A DNA stretch of 10,998 nucleotides. Origin: Betaproteobacteria bacterium. GTDB taxonomy: Bacteria; Pseudomonadota; Gammaproteobacteria; Burkholderiales; SG8-39. A program made the position numbers and the translations under genes. The stretch is from positions 1 through 10,998 of the forward strand of contig JADJPT010000039.1 of assembly GCA_016713125.1 (NCBI GenBank), written 5' to 3'. Shown here in pieces: positions 6,472 through 10,998 of this stretch (its first letter is position 1; each line of letters begins with the position of its first letter). The notes under the pieces are model-generated. The model ran no database searches, was not told the origin of the DNA, and saw only the letters and a list, made by a program, of their open reading frames with translations.

Positions 6472-7663
6472 TCAGGCCGGGTGGCGCTGGATGTACTGCC
6501 TGGCGATGATCATGCGCTGCATCTCGTTGGTGCCCTCGCCGATGCACAGCAGCGGAGCGTCACGATACAGCCTTTCCACCACGAATTCCTTCGAATAGCC
6601 GTAGCCGCCGTGGATGCGCATGGCCTCGTGCGCGTTCTCGAACGCGGCCTCGGTGGCGAAGTACTTGGCCATGCCGGCCTCCATGTCGCAGCGCTCGCCG
6701 CGGTCGTAGATCTCCGCGGCGTTGCGCACCAGCAGCCGCGCGGCCTCGGCGCGCGTGGCCATCTCGCCCAGCTTCAGCTGGATGGCCTGGTGCTCGCAGA
6801 TCGGCTTGCCGAAGGTCTCGCGCTGCTGCGCGTAGCGCGTGGCCTCGTCCAGCGCGGCCCTGGCCACGCCCACGCCGCGCGCCGCCACGTTGATGCGCCC
6901 CAGCTCCAGCCCGCCCACCGCGTTGTGGAAGCCGCGCCCCTCCTCGCCGCCGATCAGGTTGGCCGCCGGCACACGGTAGTCGTCGAACACCAGTTCGGCC
7001 GAATCGATGCCCTTGTAGCCCAGCTTCTCCAGCTTGCGGCCGGCGGTGAAGCCCGGACCCTTCTCGCACAGGAACATGCTCATGCCCTTGTGGCGCGGCT
7101 GCGCTTCCGGGTCGGTCTTGGCGAGGATCGCGAAGCACGCGCCCTGCAGGCCGTTGGAGATCCAGGTCTTGGTGCCGTTCAGCACGTAGTGGTCGCCGTC
7201 GCGCACCGCGCCCTAGGCGGATCGCCTGCAGGTCGGTGCCGGCGTTCGGCTCGGTCAGCCCGAGGCCGCCGCGCAGTTCGCCCGAGGCGAACCGCGGCAG
7301 GTACCTGCGCCTGAGTTCCTCGCTGCCGTAGCGCTCGACCAGCAGCGCCATCATCAGGTGCGAATTGAAGATGCCGGTCAGCGACATCCACACTTCCGAG
7401 ATGCGCGCGACGATGCGCCCGTAGAGCTCCGCAGAGAGCCCGAGGCCGCCGTACGCCGGGCTGATGGTGGCGCCGAACAGGCCGAGCTCGGCCATCTGCG
7501 CGACCATCTCCGCGGGCCAGGTGTCCTCGTGCTCGAGCTTCATCACGTGCGGCCTGACCTGGCGTTCCAGCCAGCGGTCGATGGCCTCGAGAATCTGGCG
7601 CGCTTCGTCGGACTGCGGGCCGACCGCGTAGCGCGGCCGCCCGGACGGATCGGATAGGGTCAT
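6472..7663 (-). CDS. Acyl-CoA dehydrogenase, apparent single-base frameshift
   Basis: Reads leftward from ATG 7661-7663, with CAAGGA about 6 bases upstream. The N-terminal half (MTLSDPSGRPRYAVG...) and the C-terminal half lie in different frames joined near 7211-7218. The whole gene is 1192 bases, one more than a multiple of three; removing one base gives 396 residues, normal for the family. Blocks seen: GLGLTEPNAGTDLQAIR (flavin-binding signature, just before the break), VRDGDHYVLNGTKTWISNG just after it, QQRETFGKPICEHQAIQLKL, and MRIHGGYGYSKEF. The IGEGTNEMQR segment supplies the Glu at the catalytic-base position of most acyl-CoA dehydrogenases. The enzyme would oxidise an acyl-CoA to a 2,3-enoyl-CoA with FAD, passing electrons to ETF. 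It lies 20 bases after the MaoC gene, and the pair would make and hydrate the enoyl-CoA. Chain specificity is not readable. Sequencing error is more likely than pseudogenisation. Confidence 0.88.
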
Positions 7664-7683
7664 GGCTTTTCCTTGCAGCGGGA

Positions 7684-8202
7684 TCAGTAGTTGGCGCGGG
7701 CTTCGAGCGTATTGCCGCGACGCATGACCAGCATGCTGCGGTCGAACTCGCAGACCACCTCGCCGCGCTGGTTGTGGCCGCGCGTGCGGATGGAGACGAT
7801 GCCCTGGTCCGGGCGCGACTTCGACTCGCGCATCGCCAGGACTTCCGATTCGCCGGTCAGCGTGTCGCCGACGAACACCGGGCGGGGCAGGGTGATCTTC
7901 TCCCAACCGAGGTTGGCGATCGCCTTCTGGCTGGTGTCGGAGACGCTCATGCCGACCAGCAGCGACAGCGTCAGCGTGCTGACCACCAGCGGCTGGCCGA
8001 ACTCGGTGTGCCTGGCGTACTCGGCGTCGAAATGCACCGGGTGCTGGTTCATGGTCAGCAGCGTGAACCAGGTGTTGTCGGTCTCGGAGATGGTGCGCCC
8101 GGGCCGGTGCTCGTAGATGTCGCCGACCTTGAAGTCCTCGTAATAGCGCCCGAAGCGCTCGCGGTAGCGGTTCTCGCCCACCTGCACCGATTCGCCTGCC
8201 AT
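7684..8202 (-). CDS. MaoC-family acyl-CoA hydratase
   Basis: A 172-residue single hot-dog-fold protein. The ATG at 8200-8202 is preceded by GGGGAGG about 5 bases upstream; the frame stays open further upstream but lacks family similarity there. FGRYYEDFKVGDIYEHRPGR (17-36) and TDNTWFTLLTMNQHPVHFDA (41-60) are typical of the MaoC subgroup found with acyl-CoA dehydrogenases and CitE- or HMG-lyase-type lyases. His57 is the expected catalytic histidine. The aspartate of the classical D-x-N-P-x-H hydratase motif is Asn52 here, as I recall for part of this subgroup. FVGDTLTGESEVLAMRESKSR (110-130) and GIVSIRTRGHNQRGE (134-148) complete the fold. It probably hydrates a 2,3-enoyl-CoA, possibly a mesaconyl- or itaconyl-type thioester, to the 3-hydroxyacyl-CoA used by a lyase. 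It is co-transcribed with the dehydrogenase gene and divergent from the second CoA-transferase. Confidence 0.9.
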   Translation of the reverse strand: MAGESVQVGENRYRERFGRYYEDFKVGDIYEHRPGRTISETDNTWFTLLTMNQHPVHFDAEYARHTEFGQPLVVSTLTLSLLVGMSVSDTSQKAIANLGWEKITLPRPVFVGDTLTGESEVLAMRESKSRPDQGIVSIRTRGHNQRGEVVCEFDRSMLVMRRGNTLEARANY

Positions 8203-8240
8203 GCCGCCTCCCCATGTCGCGCGGCCCGGACCCGGGCCGG

Positions 8241-8269
8241 TTGAATTGTCCGGACAATAGTAGCAGAAT
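8241..8269 (+). promoter_or_regulatory. Candidate promoter for the second CoA-transferase
   Basis: TTGAAT (8241-8246) and CAGAAT (8264-8269) are each 4/6 matches to the sigma-70 -35 and -10 boxes, spaced by 17 bases. The 14-bp palindrome fills most of the spacer, a standard arrangement for repression. The expected start of transcription would be only a few bases before the ATG at 8279. The match is modest. Confidence 0.4.
8245..8258. promoter_or_regulatory. Perfect 14-bp palindrome, likely GntR/HutC-type operator
   Basis: ATTGTCCGGACAAT is its own reverse complement. It lies in the 76-bp gap between the divergent MaoC and CoA-transferase genes. It fits the nGT(N)nACn dyad form bound by HutC/PhnF-type GntR regulators (PhnF sites are TGGTCTAGACCA), and such a regulator is encoded by the second gene downstream. 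A weaker copy (10 of 14 bases) follows at 8268-8281, 23 bases on and overlapping the ATG. Binding is inferred. Confidence 0.65.
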
Positions 8270-8281
8270 CGTCCGGCCATG
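8268..8281. promoter_or_regulatory. Second, imperfect operator copy over the start codon
   Basis: ATCGTCCGGCCATG matches the upstream palindrome at 10 of 14 positions, keeping the GTCCGG core. It begins 23 bases after the first copy, roughly two helical turns, so both could be bound on one face of the DNA. Low certainty alone; supported by the neighbouring perfect site. Confidence 0.35.
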
Positions 8282-9554
8282 GAAGCCCGCCCCGCCCCTG
8301 CCGCGCACACCGCACACGCTTCGGACACGTCCCACACTTCGGACGCCGCGCCGTCGCTGGCCCCGCTGCCGCTGGCCGGCATCCGCGTGCTGGCCGTCGA
8401 GCAGTACGGCGCCGGCCCCGCCGGCACCTCGTACCTGGCCGACCTCGGCGCCGAGGTCATCAAGATCGAGAACCACAAGCGACGGCGGCGACGTCGGCCG
8501 GCAGGTCGGGCCGCACTTCTTCGGTCCCGGCGACAGCCAGTTCTTCCAGACCTTCAACCGCAACAAGCGCTCGATCGCGCTCGACCTGCAGACGCCCGAA
8601 GGCCGCGCGGTGTTTCGCGACCTGGCGCGCAGCGCCGACGGCGTGACCGACAACCTGCGCGGCGACCTGCCCGCCCGGCTGGGCCTGACCTATGCCGATC
8701 TCGCCGGGGTCAATCCGCGCATCGTCTGCTGCCACCTCTCGGCCTACGGGCGCGAGGGCTCGCGCGCGGCCTGGCCCGGCTACGACTACCTGATGCAGGC
8801 CGAGGCCGGCCACCTGAGCCTGACCGGCGAGCCCGACGGCCCGCCGGAGCGCTACGGGCTGTCGGTCGTCGACCTGATGACCGGCCTGGCCCGGCTCGTT
8901 CGCGCTGCTCGCCGGCATCAACGCGCACGCGCCACCGGACGCGGGCGCGACATGGACACCAGCCTGTTCGACCTGGCGCTGTTCAACCTGAACTACCCCG
9001 GCACCTGGTACCTGAACGGCGGCACGCTGACCGGCCGCGAGCCGCGCGGCGCGCATCCCTCGCTGGTGCCCAGCCAGCTGCAGCGCACCCGGGACGGCTG
9101 GATCTTCGTGATGTGCAACAAGGAGAAGTTCTGGGCGGTGCTGGCCGAAGCGCTGGGCCATCCGGAGTGGAGCACCGACCCGCGCTACGCGGACTTCCCG
9201 GCACGCCTGGCGCAGCGCGCCGAGATCACCGCCATGCTGGATCGCGAGTTCTCGCGCGACACCACTGCCGCCTGGCTGGCAAAGCTCGCCGGCCGCGTGC
9301 CGGTGGCGCCGGTCAACGACGTGGCGCAGGGCCTGGACAATCCGTTCGTCGCCGAACGCGGCAGCATCCGCGACTACGCCTACCCGGACGGGCGCACGGC
9401 GCGCCTGCTGGCCAATCCGATCCGCGTCGGCGACGCCGAGCTGCCGGCGCGCGCCGCGCCCGCGCTGGGCGCCGACACCGACGCCCTGCTCGAAGGCCTG
9501 GGCTACGACGCGCAACGCGTCGCCGCGCTGCGCCGCGCCGGCGTGGTGGGATGA
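8279..9554 (+). CDS. Family III (CaiB/BaiF) CoA-transferase, copy 2, with apparent frameshifts
   Basis: The protein starts at ATG 8279 with a low-complexity Ala/His/Thr/Ser-rich stretch of about 30 residues, then PLAGIRVLAVEQYGAGPAGT and YLADLGAEVIKIEN, the family N-terminus. Near 8471-8480 the frame moves by one base and continues GGDVGRQVGPHFFGPGDSQF. A second slip at 8892 is undone near 8925; between them the expected GSFALLAGINA is read in another frame as LVRAARRHQRA. Corrected, the gene has about 424 residues, within the family range. The catalytic Asp is in YGLSVVDLMTGL (about residue 198). RDMDTSLFDLALFNLNYPGTWYLNGG and the C-terminal blocks are intact. It would transfer CoA to a carboxylic acid, as copy 1 does; the two are clearly diverged and may serve different acids or steps. 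No Shine-Dalgarno precedes the ATG. The GntR gene follows after 10 bases. Confidence 0.88.
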
Positions 9555-9564
9555 CGCCGGCCCC

Positions 9565-10284
9565 ATGAAACAGCACCGTTACGAACAGATCGCGCGCGAG
9601 CTGTCGGCGCGCATCACCTCGGGCAAGGTGGCGGTGGGCGAGGCGCTGCCCACCGAGGCTGCGCTGTGCGAGCGCTATGCGGTGAGCCGCTACACGGCGC
9701 GCGAAGCCCTGCGCCTGCTGCGCGAAGCTGGGCTGATCACGCGCCGGCGGCGCGCCGGCAGCACGGTGGCCGCGGCGCAGACGCGCGGCGCCTTCAGCCT
9801 GCCGGTGGGCTCTTCGGACGAGTTGTTCCGCTACGCCAGCGGCGTGCGCATGGTGATCGAACGCCGCGAACCGCTGCGCGCCGACGCGCGGCTGGCGGCC
9901 CTGCTCGGCTGCCGGCGCGGCCAGGCCTGGACCGCGCTGCACGGCATCCGCCGCAGCGGCCCGCGCGCCCGGCCGGCCTGCGTGATCAGCGTCTACCTGC
10001 ACGCGGCGCTGTCCGGGCTGGAGCGGCGCATCCCGGCCGGCGGCGCGGTGATCTACCCGATGATCGAGGCCGCGCTGGGCGTGCGCATCGCCTGGATACG
10101 CCAGCGCATCGAGGCCGCACCGCTCTCGGCGGACGACGCCGCGCGCCTCGGCGTGCCGGCGGGCAGCTGCGGCCTGCGCGTGCTGCGCTACTACCACGAC
10201 GCCAACGAACGCCTGCTGCAGTGCTCCGATTCACGCCACGCCGGGGCACAGTTCGCCTACGAGATGCGGCTCAGACGCGACTGA
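9565..10284 (+). CDS. GntR-family regulator, HutC/UTRA subfamily
   Basis: A 239-residue protein. Residues about 6-72 are the GntR winged helix: YEQIARELSARITSGKVAVG, then LPTEAALCERYAVSRYTARE, then ALRLLREAGLITRRRRAGST. The C-terminal part (about 95-235) fits the UTRA ligand-binding fold of HutC-type members: RADARLAALLGCRRGQAW, CVISVYLHAALSGL, and late GLRVLRYYHDANERLLQCSD, which resembles the Y-x-d-x-x-g-x-x-l-x-x-s-x-S/D-x-H/Y close of UTRA domains. HutC-type dimers usually repress nearby catabolic genes until the substrate or an intermediate binds. The gene lies 10 bases after the CoA-transferase and is presumably in its operon, so it would repress itself too. Its likely site is the palindrome at 8245-8258. 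Its last 28 bases overlap the end of the convergent flavoprotein gene. Confidence 0.9.
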   Translation: MKQHRYEQIARELSARITSGKVAVGEALPTEAALCERYAVSRYTAREALRLLREAGLITRRRRAGSTVAAAQTRGAFSLPVGSSDELFRYASGVRMVIERREPLRADARLAALLGCRRGQAWTALHGIRRSGPRARPACVISVYLHAALSGLERRIPAGGAVIYPMIEAALGVRIAWIRQRIEAAPLSADDAARLGVPAGSCGLRVLRYYHDANERLLQCSDSRHAGAQFAYEMRLRRD

Positions 10285-10998
10285 GTCTCGACGCGCAGGC
10301 CACCCTGCGCTTGCGAGCGCACGGCGACATGCCGCAGCCAGGCCGCGTCATCGAGCCGCGCATGATCGCTGCGCTGGTGCGCGCCGCGGCTCTCGGTGCG
10401 TTCCAGCGCCGAGACCAGCACCGCATCGGCCACGGCGAGCATGTGACGCGCTTCGAGCGCACGCAGCCCTGCGCCGGGTTCGCCGCCGGCCTGCAAGCCG
10501 TCCTCGAGGGCGCCCTGCAGCACCCGCAGTTGCTCCAGGCCGGCGCCCAGCGACGCCGCACTGCGGTACAGCCCGGCCGCCTGTGCCATGACCTGGCGCA
10601 ACCGCGCCTTGAGTTCATCGGGGCGCAGTCCGTCGCTGCGCGCGCGCGGCCCCTGCTGCACGCGCGCCTCGGCCGCGGCCTGCACGCGGCCCCAGTCGCG
10701 ACCGGCCAACCGCAGGCGCCCGCGCGCGGCGGCACGTCCGGCGATGCCGCCGAACACGATCACGTCGCTGGCGCCGTTGCCGGCCAGTCGGCTCGCCCCA
10801 TGCACCCCGCCCGCCGCTTCACCGGCCACGTACAGACCGGGCACCCCGGACCAGGCCTGCGCATCTGTGCGCACGCCGCCCATCTGGCTGTGCGCTGCGG
10901 GACGTACGCGCGGCGCCTCGCGCGCCGGGTCCAGTCCGGCCGCACGCAAGCGGCGGCAATGGCCGACGTAGCTTTCCAGCCGCTCCGGCGCCAGTACG
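10257..10998 (-). CDS. Fumarate reductase/succinate dehydrogenase-type flavoprotein, C-terminal part (partial)
   Basis: The open frame enters from beyond 10998 and ends at TAG 10257-10259, giving about 246 residues of the C-terminal side. HSQMGGVRTDAQAWSGVPGL contains the HxxMGG block, followed by YVAGEAAGGVHGASRLAGNG and ASDVIVFGGIAGRAAA, the FAD-binding C-terminal motif of the FRD/SDH/L-aspartate oxidase family. Near the end, ALERTESRGAHQRSD is the conserved E-S-R-G-A-H-x-R-x-D of the helical C-terminal domain. The enzyme would reduce or oxidise a C4-type dicarboxylate or a relative with FAD. It is not clear whether it is an SdhA/FrdA subunit, an aspartate oxidase or an orphan flavoprotein, because the N-terminus is outside. 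It converges on gntR with a 28-base overlap. It may belong to the same acid-catabolism locus or to the next operon. Confidence 0.88.
   Translation of the reverse strand, partial: VLAPERLESYVGHCRRLRAAGLDPAREAPRVRPAAHSQMGGVRTDAQAWSGVPGLYVAGEAAGGVHGASRLAGNGASDVIVFGGIAGRAAARGRLRLAGRDWGRVQAAAEARVQQGPRARSDGLRPDELKARLRQVMAQAAGLYRSAASLGAGLEQLRVLQGALEDGLQAGGEPGAGLRALEARHMLAVADAVLVSALERTESRGAHQRSDHARLDDAAWLRHVAVRSQAQGGLRVETQSRLSRIS

Noticed and set aside
6560..8653. A single 697-residue minus-strand protein
   Set aside because: Only its segment from about 7663 to 7211 is real (the N-terminal half of the acyl-CoA dehydrogenase). The rest is an out-of-frame reading of MaoC, the intergenic gap and the CoA-transferase antisense.
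8460..9566. Minus-strand frame (about 368 residues) opposite CoA-transferase copy 2
   Set aside because: Antisense shadow without motifs; it does not resolve the plus-strand frame breaks.
1..10998. CRISPR array, tRNA/rRNA, insertion sequence or phage signature
   Set aside because: No regularly spaced repeats, no transposase or integrase motifs, no terminal inverted repeats and no structured RNA gene were seen on either strand.

Overview
The window is a very G+C-rich stretch of a proteobacterial chromosome. It most likely comes from the Burkholderiales (betaproteobacteria). The pointers are a Bug/TctC-type periplasmic binding protein, the mix of family III CoA-transferases, MaoC and an HMG-CoA-lyase-like gene, and MarR/GntR local regulators. 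This placement is inferred from gene families; no rRNA or other taxonomic marker is present. There are no tRNA or rRNA genes, CRISPR arrays, insertion sequences or phage genes, and no gene-free stretch longer than about 110 bases.

Left block (1-1161, minus strand): the N-terminal part of a nitronate-monooxygenase-like flavoprotein, cut by the left edge and carrying an apparent frameshift. It overlaps by ATGA with an upstream MarR regulator. A palindromic operator candidate lies in the short divergent region between marR and the rightward genes.

Centre block (1162-5186, plus strand): an HMG-CoA-lyase-family enzyme with His where the catalytic Cys is expected, a GlcG/DUF336 protein, a secreted Bug/TctC solute-binding protein followed by a strong 13-bp hairpin, a much shortened enolase-superfamily-like protein, and a Rossmann/DUF2520 protein that follows it with no gap. 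A family III (CaiB/BaiF) CoA-transferase (5283-6464) follows after a 96-bp gap.

Right block: an acyl-CoA dehydrogenase and a MaoC hydratase run leftward (8202 to 6472). A second family III CoA-transferase and a GntR/UTRA regulator run rightward (8279 to 10284). Between them is a 76-bp divergent region holding a perfect 14-bp palindrome, ATTGTCCGGACAAT, which fits a HutC/PhnF-type GntR operator and is followed by a weaker second copy. The window ends with the C-terminal part of a fumarate-reductase/succinate-dehydrogenase-like flavoprotein on the minus strand, whose 3' end overlaps the end of the gntR gene.

Taken together, the genes look like an accessory catabolic locus. An organic acid would be captured by the Bug protein, activated to a CoA thioester (CoA-transferases), oxidised (acyl-CoA dehydrogenase), hydrated (MaoC) and cleaved (HMG-CoA-lyase-like enzyme). 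The substrate cannot be read from the sequence; a branched C5/C6 dicarboxylate is a reasonable guess. Three genes show single-base frame breaks (near 76-80, 7211-7218, 8471-8480, and a compensating pair at 8892/8925). They look like sequencing or assembly indels in G+C-rich DNA, and coordinates and translations there should be read with that in mind.
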